A stretch of DNA of 64,000 nucleotides, taken from positions 27,113,001 through 27,177,000 of the forward strand of contig OY727099.1 in NCBI GenBank assembly GCA_963402885.1, given 5' to 3'. Positions within the stretch are counted from its first letter, which is position 1. Each line of letters starts with the position of its first letter. The DNA comes from Antedon bifida. Taxonomy: Eukaryota > Echinodermata > Crinoidea > Comatulida > Antedonidae. Of this stretch, positions 1 to 11,908 are shown piece by piece. A program made the translations under genes and the position numbers. The notes under the pieces are model-generated. The model was not told the origin of the DNA, did not search any database, and worked only from the letters and a program-made list of their open reading frames with translations.

Positions 1-177
1 AAAATAAATAATGTAATCATAATTAAAACATACTGTACATTATTAAAAACAAAAATTATTAAAAAGTACAATATCAACAATGCATACAACTGAAAGTTAA
101 ACTATATAACTATAACAAAATGTAATTAATAAAAGTTTTAGTTTTTGGTTTTTAAGTTGAATATAAAAATAACTTAC

Positions 178-3100
178 GGTAATTTCCATTTCGTGGTAAA
201 GTAGGTGAATCTCGGTATTGATCATCAAAATGCGGTGCATACGTTCCAGGAGGTGTTCCAACGTACCTCTCATTAAAACGCTCACTACCTTGCGGTGACG
301 GTGCTCGGTACGCCTCTGGTCCTCTACCGTACTGTTCCTCTGGCATATATCCATCATCGCTGTACCTTGCTGGTGCTTGTCTGAACCGGTCACTACCAAC
401 AGGCGATGGTGGTCCGTTGTATGGATAATCCGGATGTCTTAGCTGAGATCCGGACACATAATCCGGTGAATGGCGGCCGTAGCGGTCATCCACGTATCCA
501 TCGGCTGGTGGTGGGTTGCGGTAGTCTGATTGTGGTTCATATTCCCGGTGTGGTTCGTAGTCTCCACGCGAGCTGTAGTCTTCTCTGTCGTATGGATGGT
601 GATAATCGTCCATGTGTGGGTGATGTGCTGGTGAGGCTGAATAATCGTCTATGCTACGTGGTAAAGATCCTGTGGAACCATGATGTCCATCATATTGGCC
701 GTGTCTCTGCAAGTTAAATATCAATATTTATGTATTCTCCAAAATAACTTATTTACATGTCATTCAAACAAACAATCTGATTATTTTGGAAGATGTTTTC
801 CTAGAGCCAAAAAGACACCAGAAATCCAGGAGTCTTCCAGGGCAATCCTAGAAACTCCAAAGACGACTCCTAGCAACCCCAGAGCAGACAATTCTAGTAA
901 CCCCAGAGCAGACAATCCTAGCAACCCCAGCGCAGACAATCCTAGCAACCCCAGAGCAGACAATCCTAGCAACCCCAGAGCAGACAATCCTGCAAGTTCC
1001 AGGTTAATTCTAAAGATTTGAGATGTCTGCCATTAATTTTCTAATTACAGTATCTATGTGAGAGATTCCAACATATAGTTACCTGCATTGATCCTATTTG
1101 TGCTTCAGGTACTCGCTCATAATCATCACTCCCATTCATTGCCATGTAGTTATCTGAAATATACGTTATTACTCAGTAAATGCTTAATGTATCATTTTAT
1201 TTAATGCTATTAGGACAGTTTTAGGACAGTCCCTGCCTGCCTATGACAGCAGCAAAGTTTGTGTCCTGTTTTGTTTTTTTCTGTCTATTTTTAGTTTTTT
1301 ATTTCCTTTAACATTATTTAATGCTACTATTAAACAATCATCAAAAGTGCCAGAACTTAACATTATTTAATGCTACTATATTAACAATCATCAAAAGTGC
1401 CTGAACTTTCAATAATATTATCACTTTCATATCTATTATATTTTTTAAGTCATTATGATTATGAAACCAAAAAAATGTTATTTTTAGCAACATTATTTAT
1501 AGGATTATAAGAAATGGGAGATTTTAATTCCTTATTTAAACTTATAATAACTGTTATTAGATTGTTTACAATAATGTTTTATCATTACGTCAACACCACT
1601 ATCTCTTTCTCTCTTCTTTGAAAAATTATAAATTTACCATTAGGAAATCAGTACAAGAGTACTAAACATGATGAAAGCAGTTAAAATAAAAAAGAAACGT
1701 AATATAAATAAATAAACTGAGTCACACAGCTGTGGAACTTAATATTAAGTAAAACAATGGTTAGAGTTAAAGGGTATTCACCCTATGTAAGTCATTATGG
1801 GAAACATAAGTAATGTTCATCCAGACACACATTAAACATTTCTATACATTATGTTACTGGTGGCATTGCAATTAAAGAAACGACATTTAACAGGATTTGT
1901 GAGGTCATTACTTTTATTCTGAACTTGATTCACATGGATATGTGTAGAATATGAAACAAACTGATATAATTTTAAATGTTGTATTTTCTTGAATTTTACA
2001 CTGTTATAAAACTGTTAAATAGTTAAAGTTAATTCAAGAAATAAATGAAATGTCAACATTTTTGATACTATAATAACCATAAAACGTTTGTTATTTATAA
2101 TGCTTTCCGCTTACCTCTCATATAATCTGAACTTTTTCCATTAGTGAAGTGCGAATTGTCCATGTCAGAGGTCGGATAATGAAAAGTGGTCATGTGCTCA
2201 TTTGGGTCTGTAATCTGCTTTTCTTCTAGTGCTCTCCTATAAAAAACAAATAATTTAAAAAATAATGAAACTAACATTGACTTGCATCCTGACTAGACAT
2301 TTCAAAATTTTAAATTTCAAAATGAAAAAATTCTAAATTAGAAATTTCAAACAAAATGAAAAAAATCAAAATTAGAAATTTCAAAATGAAAAAAATCAAA
2401 ATTAGAAATTTCAAAATGAAAAAATTCAAAACAAGAAATTTCAAGATGAGAAATTTAAAAATTAGAAATTTCAAACTTTGAATTTTCAAAATTAGAAATT
2501 TCAAAATAAGAAATTTCAAAAAATGAAATTTAAAAATTTATAAGAAATTTCAAAATAAGAAATATTACACCTGAAATATTTTCACAATAAAACTTAGGAA
2601 TTGTATTTTATTTGAGAATCCATAAAAACAATTCTTCTGCAGAACAAAAATACAGCTATGATATTAGTATCATTTAATATTATTTGGGCATTATGTATAT
2701 TATACAGTGTTAGTCGCTATATTCAATCGAAAATGAAAATACACTTTTAACTCTAAACTATTCAATCTATAAACTGTTGTAATGATTTTCGTTTAGCAAA
2801 TTTTGTTGCTAATAATGTGCATTAATTTGACAGGTGCCTTGGTCTTATACTAGTTTAATGGACTGCTGAGTAGGCTAACACACAGACAGGATACAATGAA
2901 ATAAACCACTTATTCCAACCAAGACATGGACAAGGTGGTAAAAGGTACATATTTATTGTCATCCTCAAGCTTAACTGCAAATGGAAACAAATTAAAAGAG
3001 AGACCCCGAATATCAGTTAACCCACTGGGCTAAACTTGAAGCGATATCCTCTTTAAGGTTGAAATAAAAATAATGTTTCATAAGAATAAGATATTGATAT

Positions 3101-6100
3101 ACTGTACTGTTTACCATAGAATATGCCAACAAATATTTTTTTTATTATTTACAGTATTTTCATGGTCTGGAAAACATGCAATTGATGGGAAAGATAGATG
3201 GAAAATGAAAGGAAGCTTCTGGATGGAAAATGAAAGGAAGCTTCTGGATGGAAAATGAAAGGAAGCTTCTGGATGGAAAATGAAGAAATCTTCGGGAAGA
3301 AGTCTCTTTGATTGGTTTTAGGAAACCATCAACTTGTGGTGATGACATTTCTTAATAACATGTAGTAGAAGGATATTTTATATTTTCCGGAATATTAAAT
3401 GATATATGTTTGCAAGAATTCATCTTTAAGTATTACGAGTAGAGCTAGCATTGCTTTTATATCCTAATCTTGAGCAATAAATGGACTGCTGAGTGCTGCC
3501 TTTGGCACAATACAGACTTACAGCACTTGTCAACAACATGGCTTTTAGTCAATCTTTTTGTTGACGACAACGTCAATGCGTTTGGAAAATATTATAAAAC
3601 AGAAAAACTACAGCACAATGGACTTGAAATGTTAAAAGAAAACATTTTGAATAATGTGTATTGTGCTGTAGATTTCATAAAAAATATTTAAAACATCAAA
3701 GTTCATAATAGAATGATCATTTTTACCATAAATTTAAACAGTGACTTTCTTCAACTTCAATAAAATATAAACTTTTGGTCTTTAAAGAATGCGTTCTTAG
3801 ATTTATAAGCAAGTGATGAGGTCACAGCAGCTAGGTTAAATAAATTAAGGGTAAATTGGTGGTAAGAAGTAGACTCCGCTGGTGTAGGTTGTAGTTTGGA
3901 CTTAGCCAGTTAAGTAATGGGTATGTTAGTAAGAATTACAGGAAATAAGAAAGCATAATTAGATAGAAAAATAATATACCTAGATTGAGTAAGGAAATTA
4001 CATAAATGTGGCCACGATGAAGGTAAAAGAAGTTTGAATAACACATTAGTTTTAATTTCATAAGGTGATTCTAAATCAGCTACAGTATGCGGTTGTGGTG
4101 GTTCAGCACTTTTAGTGGATATGTCGCTATGTGAATTATTATTATTAATCTATGTCAGCAATTTGAATAATTATTGTAATGGTGGGTGTGGACAGACGTC
4201 ATACATGTATTGTTTACACACAATAATGATATAAGAATTGTTATTATTTAACGGATATGACATTGTGAGTGAATTTACGTTTAAAACCACAGGAAACAAT
4301 AAAAAAGACTATTGCCACCTTAGCATTTAAAGGTGATTGTTTAACCAGGATAAGAATCTACAATAAGGCCAATCATTGAGAGAGAAAAAAAGAACTCAAT
4401 GAATTTATTAATTTATCTGAAATGATGTAATGAATAAGAGACTTAGTTAACCAGGATAAAAATCTACAATAAGGTATTCAGTCATTCAAGAAAAAAAAGA
4501 AAAGAACTCAATCAATATATTGAATCATGAAATGATGTAATGAATAAGGGACTTAGATGGAAGGTTAAGGTAAAGCTTAATATAATTAAGTCATGTTGAA
4601 TATTCATGATGGAGCTTGAACACGTGACTACCTAGTTTATTCTATACGTTTTACTACCACGTATTATTACAATTGGGATATATCTCATTCATTTAGAAAT
4701 ATCGGTTTAAGTATGAAACATAATCACTAAATATGTGGTTATTTCTTTTGTGCAGAAGATATTCTGTCTTGTTCTTAACGCAACAAATAAAACGTTCTAT
4801 TATTTTTTTTCTGAAATCCTAGGATCAGTGATGCATCGCTAATGCTCAACAGAACGCTGTTTCTATTTCTTAATTTACAAATTTGTTAAAGAAATTGGTC
4901 GGCTGAGTACGTACTTTGGCCTTTAAAGTGCATACTTACAAGCAAGAGTCAACTAAATGGCTGCTAAGTTCTGTTTCGGTCTCGTCTCCTAAATGCGATT
5001 CGTCTTGACCTGAACGTCTCCAAGAAAATGAATCATTTGTTTCACTGTAAAATATCAAAGACATTAACTTTTAGTTTTATTAGTGTTCACCAATTTGTGA
5101 TATTTGTAGCAAGAGTCTCCATGGTTCAACCTCTCAGGCAGGCTACTTCCTGTAATATTCATACATGCATTATAGGTTTCACGCATCAACAATTAAATAT
5201 TCTATGAATAAATAAATCTGTTTGATTATTCTCAGTAAATTGGGCTCATTGAATTAACAACATGGTACTGTTCAGAGGATTTAGAAGGATTTGTTTACAC
5301 TAGTGTTAACAGCAGTATAGAATGATTTGATTCATTTATTTGTAAAAGAGAGAAAAAAGATAAATTACAATGATTGAATGAAAATTAGAGGGCGAGATTA
5401 AAGTTGGGTTAATATAATAGATTTAGCAAATCTTGTGTCTCAATTTATCCTAAATTATGTGGTGGGATTATCCATGGGATTATACTCAAGCATGGGATTA
5501 TACTCAAGTATGGGATTATACACAGTCTTACAGTATATTGAATAAGCCTGCACCAACAGGGTACTACTGTACATTACAGGTGATACTTGGTGATAGCTGT
5601 GGTATCTGTTAATACATACCTAATACTTTTCAGACTAGAATCATCCACAAACGTGCTCTGATCTAACTGCTCAGCTACTCGTTTCTTCTCTAATTCCAAT
5701 TGTCGTGTAAGTTCCTCAAATTGTGCTTCCTGAAAATGTTATACTGTATGGTTAGTTACAGTTTTTTGAAACAGACAATATAAAAGAAAATATTTTGAAA
5801 TATATAGCTTCCTATGGTTTGTTTAAACAAGATAATTGAAATGTTACGGTTTCGTTTTCTCACACATCTGATGCTGCCGCTGAACTTTGAACTCGTTTAT
5901 TGGTTAAAATGAGTGCAGAAAGAAATATGAGCTATGTTATGCCACTCATGTGAAACAGTAAAAATGTAAATGAAACCATATTCTAGGGTTTCCTCAAAAT
6001 AAATTGAAGGACCAATTTAAACTATGGCACTAACACTTGAACTTATAACATTTGCTACCATAAAAAACAGTTTACACATTCTTGTAAAGTTGAGGTAGCA

Positions 6101-6585
6101 AATGAATAGGCTTTTGTAATTTTAGATTCTATTATTTACTTTACAAAGATTTACAATAATGGCAATATGCCAAATAATCAAACAATATTACAGTGTTCCA
6201 CAAGCACACCAAGATATAAAGCTCTATCTACACTATCAAACTTTATGTGACAAAAAATATGATGTATCCATGGACATGGGAATATCACTACCATATTTGG
6301 GCACATCACAGTTTGTACACAGTACAGTTTGACAGTGTAGACAGAGCTTTACGTGACTAATGTTAAGTTAACGTATAATGCATAGAAGTAAGAAAAAAGA
6401 AACGGATTAAAATGGAATACCTGTGCTTGTACTGAACGTAAGATACTAGCAGCTGCCTCAGGTTCATAGGTTATATCATGATTAGCTTGTCGTACGGCCT
6501 TGATTAATTCCGTATCACCATTTTGTCTATGCGGCATTATCCACTAGATCCTTCTATTTCGGTTCTCTTCTATGTCTCAAAAGAT
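178..6585 (-). CDS. delta-catenin family protein (p120/ARVCF/PKP4-like), N-terminal part; continues off the left edge
   Basis: Members of this family bind the juxtamembrane part of classical cadherins and stabilise adherens junctions. The start ATG is at 6537, with 48 nt of 5' UTR back to an acceptor at 6586-6587. Exons, 5' to 3': 6585-6421, 5729-5620, 5044-4940, 2236-2115, 1153-1083, 706-178. Their phases join without a break to give 351 residues. Residues about 25-60 (EPEAAASILRSVQAQ then EAQFEELTRQLELEKKRVAE) match the N-terminal coiled coil of p120/PKP4 (EPE-ILxSVxxQExQFxxLTR). The rest is a disordered Tyr/Pro/Ser/Asp-rich stretch, with many S-P and Y-containing short repeats in the 706-178 exon, as expected upstream of the armadillo domain. 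A strong donor (GTAAGT) follows 178, so the ARM repeats must lie left of base 1. Which vertebrate paralogue it matches cannot be decided; a single invertebrate orthologue of the family is likely. Confidence 0.85.
872..991. repeat. 24-bp minisatellite, 5 units
   Basis: Five tandem copies of a 24-bp unit beginning AGCAACCCCAGAGCAGACAA, with single-base variants, lie in the intron between delta-catenin exons 1153-1083 and 706-178. Because 24 is a multiple of three, it reads open on both strands, but the flanking splice sites show that it is intronic. Confidence 0.9.
2297..2575. repeat. degenerate AAATTTC/GAAATTT-rich repeat
   Basis: About 280 bp are built from variants of GAAATTTCAAAAT separated by short A-rich spacers. 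The core is nearly self-complementary, so the tract can pair with itself. It is intronic in the delta-catenin gene, just upstream (in transcription) of exon 2236-2115. Confidence 0.75.
3200..3292. repeat. 25-bp tandem repeat, 3 units plus a partial
   Basis: The unit GGAAAATGAAAGGAAGCTTC plus TGGAT is repeated exactly three times (3200-3274) and followed by a diverged partial copy. It lies in a delta-catenin intron. Confidence 0.85.
4341..4556. repeat. tandem duplication of about 106-110 bp
   Basis: Two adjacent copies, 4341-4446 and 4447-4556, both start TTAACCAGGATAA and end GAATAAGRGACTTAG, with substitutions and small indels between them. The duplication is intronic in delta-catenin. Confidence 0.8.
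6217..6351. mobile_element. palindromic MITE, family A, copy 1
   Basis: Terminal inverted repeats resemble TAAAGCTCTRTCTACACTAT / ..AGTGTAGACAGAGCTTTA. The internal arms contain the family signature CACTACCATATTTGGGCACA. It lies in the intron between the first two coding exons of delta-catenin. Confidence 0.8.
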
Positions 6586-8430
6586 CTGAAAAATATCAAC
6601 ACTCATAAAATTTAATCATACAAAATAGTTAAGTTGGACTTAAAACATGTTTTTGAACTTTTTTTTTAATTGTGTTTTGCTGCCAAAAAATATAAGTTTC
6701 TAACAGGAGATCCATTTTTCAAAATGTGATAAAACACGACCATCAATAAGCAAACATTACGATAATGAGGAAAAGACCTCCGTGATAAATATCTATTTGA
6801 CATTGTTGTTTGTGACAGACGTCTACTACACTTTCCATCTACTTTCATCTACACATTGTGAAATTATAAAATATTTCCCCTTCTTCCTTAAATCCTTATG
6901 GTTCATAAATTCATGCTTATTAACTTCTGACAACACTCTTGCTAAGCTCCATAATACCACTTTAAAATCCATGATTGTTCTAAAAACATCATTCAGTCTT
7001 TCTACCATCTGTCATGTTTTTTAGTAAAATTACATTTTACAACAATTATCAACAATGCAAAGTTTGTAGCCTTCGGCAATAAAGATGATATATTGTAGCA
7101 TAGTACCTTGGACTGTAAAAGGCTGGCTGACATACAGATATCAAGGAAGTTATTATTAACCCCAGAAGATATGAAATACACAGGGCACAGATTAATGTAA
7201 TACCACCAAGGACACCCTTGGGGTCAACGACACTTTATTCATCTCATTCGTAGAATTTTCATCTAATTTCAATACAAATATTATTTAAATATGTTTCTTG
7301 TAATTTTCTTGATCTTTAAATAATTTGTGACAAAACTCATTTATTTACAGTTATTCAGTTTATGAAAAAGCATCTGCTGAGTTATTGAATGGAAAAAATT
7401 AATTATTTCCTCCAAGCTGAATTTACAGAACAGTAGTGCCGAAGTTCTATAAACATTTTATTGGCAACTTCACATAAAAATAAAGACACTACAGAATAGT
7501 ATTATTTGCCCCAAGTACTTTTAAACTGTGGTTATATTTTAATAAGCTGAATTTAACCATGGAGAAATAAGTTAGGTTTTTTTCTCTCTATGATCAAACT
7601 AAATACAAAAATATCCCTGTGATAACAACAGACTGTTACCTCAAAATTTGACAGTACAACAGTTTTCTTTATTTTTTAAGTGTCAACACCCGAGGCAGGC
7701 CACAGCCAGCTTCAATGAGGGTCATATAAATACATTTTAAATGACTTATTAATTATTGTTTAAAATGTGATTCATTAAAACACTATGTTCGCCTTCTCTT
7801 TGTTTAATAGCTACACATACAATGTGCATACTCTCTGGAGACTGCATGTTGTTCATTTGTTCATAAATCTATCACCTACCAGTGAATTTATTATGAATAA
7901 AGAAAATTAAAAAAGTTCTACAGCATTGAATAATTACACTCAACTACTAACTTTAATTTAAACTCATCCAGTTGCATTATAATATTTTAAATATGGAAGA
8001 CTTTAAAACGATTCTTAAATATGTATTATTATTTTTAGTGTATTTTTAATTTATTTTATTTGTCTGCTTAATAGTGAGTATGACACGGCCAAAAGAATTT
8101 CCCAGATTGGAATAATAACGTATTTTAAATGGAATTTTTAACAAGTTTATATTTAGATTGATAAAACTCTCTGTGTTTATACATATATCAGTACCCTATG
8201 AATGTACAGCAGAAACACTGAAAATGTTCTGAAAATCTATGTAGACATAATAAGTGATGTATTAAATCCAGATTCCAATGTCTAGTTGGAATACATAACC
8301 CTGGTGTAATTATAATGCACCACTAACATGCTGGTTCCATGTATTTTAAACTTCATTAATTAATTATTACCACTTGAAAATAATATGTTCTATTTATATC
8401 AATGGTTCTTTTGTCCCTTTAAGTACTTAC
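6586..8430. other. non-coding stretch, start of the long delta-catenin 5' region
   Basis: No exon with coding character, RNA gene or recognisable mobile element was found. The sequence is AT-rich and consistent with the first part of a long 5' intron. Confidence 0.5.
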
Positions 8431-8464
8431 CTTTTGTACAGTATATTCTTCCAAGAAAATATCC
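8431..8464 (-). other. candidate 34-bp 5' UTR exon of delta-catenin
   Basis: On the minus strand a good acceptor (GTTGTTTTAG) is followed by 34 nt and a strong donor (GTAAGTACTT). It has no ATG. Its position upstream of the first coding exon fits an untranslated exon, but short exon-like motifs arise by chance in AT-rich introns. Confidence 0.3.
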
Positions 8465-8748
8465 CTAAAACAACACACAAAATTATAATTCCTTTGAATT
8501 GAACCTGTAGATATTTCTAATTATCCAGTCAGCAAAGCGTTTTCAATATCATCAGTAGCTAGCCTCTTACTATGATTACTATACCTTTCCTCTAAGGCAA
8601 CCGGTAGTGCTATGATCAAAACCTTATTTCTAATCCAACAGACAATAGGTGTGCTAAATACTATGTGTTCTATAACAGTACATTGTGGTACCCCTAACAA
8701 TTTGTGGTCAAGTGATGTCATTAACCACATTCCAAGCTTTTTTTTTAC

Positions 8749-8807
8749 CTTTTGTAAGATGGAATTCCAAAGAAATTAGGAGGGGCTGGTGAGTCAGCAC
8801 ATCCTGC
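8749..8807 (-). other. candidate 59-bp 5' UTR exon of delta-catenin
   Basis: An acceptor (TTTACACAG), 59 nt with higher GC than the surroundings, and a donor (GTAAAAA) are read on the minus strand. It ends ACAAAAG like the neighbouring candidate at 8431-8464. It contains an ATG followed by a stop two codons later. Confidence 0.25.
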
Positions 8808-11468
8808 CTGTGTAAAGGAATCACCCTCATATTTGAACAGTTTACTATTTATATCAATTTACTACTCACTAATTAAGAGTAGACATAAATACATAAATTA
8901 AAAAGTATCACCCAGAAAATCAATCTGTTTTAAAAAATTACTGTACCAATAAATGAATAACAATTTTACAAAACGACATATTAAAATGGTCACTTTTACA
9001 TTAGAATATTCAAATTAACAATACTAACAACTCAAGACCAATATTTAAGTTTAGTAACAATAAATATTTAAAGAAATGATCCCATTTTCAAAAACTACAA
9101 TGAACTTACTATGAGCAAATTACTTAATACAAATACACCCACTTCTTAAACACATAGAAAGTAATCAGACATATCATATTATTAATTCTTGATTTAAATT
9201 CAAACAAACAAAAACCCACACAAAACACAATGATCACTTCCTTTGTCAAATTTTAATAACAGGACATTTTCATTTTTATTACAATCAATCTATTGTCCTT
9301 AGATTCAAGCCCATAATTCATTTCAATCATCAATTGCGCTGCCATAGCTTCTATTGTGCCGCAGACAAATGGAATTTCACACATAGATGGAGGTCAATTA
9401 AAATTGAATAGAAATACTCACTGCCGCCTCTCAAGTTCAAACGTACCAGATAAGATTCAGTGTTAATATTAACACAATTATTATGAAATAATCATTAAAT
9501 TAAATGTTATCAAATACAGATTAAACATTGTGATAATCTAATACTTAGATACGGGAGTAGATGGACATTTGATTTTTTTTTAAATTAAACAAAAATGCAT
9601 TAGAAATTAATTTTATAAAAATTTAACTGAAAAATTAATTAATAAATTATGAATAAAAAAATGAACTGATTTAATAATTTTGTTAATTTAATGTAAGAAT
9701 AATTAATCATTCAAAAGGTAAGAATTCAATAATTGTTACAAATTTGTTATCAATTTGCATTTAATTTAATCAAGGATATACGCATTCATTCTAGACACTG
9801 TAAAACATTTTAATTATTGCACTTGCACTATGTTGTAAGGCTACGTTCGTGTTGATGACAATTTTCTATTTTAAAAGTTTGTATCCATCGCTAGAAAAAA
9901 TGTATTTTATTTTTACATAAACTTGAGTAGTTTTAAAGGCAATGACATTCTACTGGCATTTTGTGTATAAACACCTTATGGACTTTAATTCCTCAAGATT
10001 TTAATACTTCATTCAAACATTCCACGATCTATGATTTATTACCATCATTTTTCAATCTTTATGTTTGATCTTAAATTTCTAGCTTAAAGGAATGAATTAA
10101 TGTAGGATAATATTGCTAGATCCTTAATGAGTTGGTTGGTAAAGTTACTCACAGGTATTAGGCCAAATAAAATTGGAAAATTCACATCCAGGATTATTTT
10201 TATGACGATACTATTTTACCAACATAAGAATAAGATAAAAAATGTGAGCTTAAAAGTATATAAAATATACAGTAATACAAATTAAATGACACCGTCAAAT
10301 AATAAAAATGTTCCAGATTCACAATTTATTTTGTGAGGGGTACCAACATAAGATTGAGAATGAAAGCTTAAATTAAAATTCTAATCGCTTAATAGATATA
10401 TTAAGTACGTATATGTATAAAACTCATACTGTAGGCTCTTTCAGTTGAGAACATACTAAAGATCTATCACAGAAATGACAAACTGTGTAAAAACGGATTC
10501 TATCAATTCATATTAATTCAATATTGAGCTGACAACAGATACCATACTTATTTTAAGTTTTACTGAACTAAATGCAATACTAATGCTTTCAGATTATTTT
10601 ACTAAAATGCTTTTATTATAAAAGATATTTGAGGAAACGTATTTCTTGGAATTCAACACTAACTGTGAATCAAAGATCATTGCAATAATGTATCCGTTGT
10701 AATTTATATTTTTTAAGCGTGTTGGCATGTAATTTTTTTTTTTTTTTAATATCACAACCTGACTACTACAGTAATCCACTCTGAGACTGTTGTAAAGTAT
10801 TGTGGTAGACCTATGTACCAGTAGGCTTGCTAACAATGACCACAATGTGAAGTACTACCTACCTACCTAACTATGTAAATACTAGTGTGAAATAAAAATA
10901 AAGTACTACAGTACAAGTAGTACCTGTTGGGGACCAAAAGCTACTGATATACAACATTCAAAATGGAAAAAAAAAATTGTAGAAATATCCAAACCTTGAA
11001 ACTATAATTCCAGTAAAACATAGACACATACCTTACTGTGGTCTTATTAGTTTGTAAGTAAGGAGTTCTATAGTATGAGGAGGCCACAAGCTTTAATCAA
11101 TAACTACAGGGGTTTGTTTGTTATTCAATTCAACCTACAACAATAATGCTATTGTCTGCTATAAATACATGTCATTGTACTCACCCTTACCTCTTGTTAA
11201 AGATTGCTTAAAATCAATCACAAGTATACTGGTACTAGAAACTTACAACAGGTACTTACATATTGCAGTGTACTTTGCTTACTAACCTGAATATTACCAC
11301 TACAGAAACTAATTTCTTCTCATGATGTCATAATCAAGTGATTTAAAATGAAAACAAAAACAATATTGCAAAGTAATGCATCCTATCCAAAAATAGAAAT
11401 GTGTAATAATATACATTCTATTTTTTGCTTCTATATTTACTTTAATAAGTGAAATTGAAAACTGTACC
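8808..11468. other. non-coding stretch
   Basis: Both strands are AT-rich with only short random open frames. No gene, RNA or mobile element can be supported here. Confidence 0.5.
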
Positions 11469-11908
11469 AAACTTAAAAGATGGTGTAATCAAACTTAAAA
11501 GATGGTCGAACCAAACTTAAAAGATGGTGTAATCAAACTTAAAAGATGGTGTAATCAAACTTAAAAGATGGTCGAACCAAACTTAAAAGATGGTGTAATC
11601 AAACTTAAAAGATGGTGTAATCAAACTTAAAAGATGGTCGAACCAAACTTAAAAGATGGTGTAATCAAACTTAAAAGATGGTCGAACCAAACTTAAAAGA
11701 TGGTGTAATCAAACTTAAAAGATGGTCGAACCAAACTTAAAAGATGGTGTAATCAAACTTAAAAGATGGTCGAACCAAACTTAAAAGATGGTGTAATCAA
11801 ACTTAAAAGATGGTCGAACCAAACTTAAAAGATGGTGTAATCAAACTTAAAAGATGGTCGAACCAAACTTAAAAGATGGTGTAATCAAACTTAAAAGATG
11901 GTCGAACC
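11469..11908. repeat. 22-bp tandem array, 20 units of two alternating types
   Basis: Exactly 20 units of 22 bp share AAACTTAAAAGATGGT and end either GTAATC (type A) or CGAACC (type B). The order is A B A A B A A B and then six AB pairs. There is no other variation inside the array. A broken unit, AAACTTAGCG, follows. The unit length is not a multiple of three and each unit carries TAA-type stops, so it is not coding. Confidence 0.97.

Noticed and set aside
680-1021. Open frames on both strands with SNPRADNP- or LGLLGLSA-type repeats
   Set aside because: Produced by the 24-bp intronic minisatellite; no splice or homology support.
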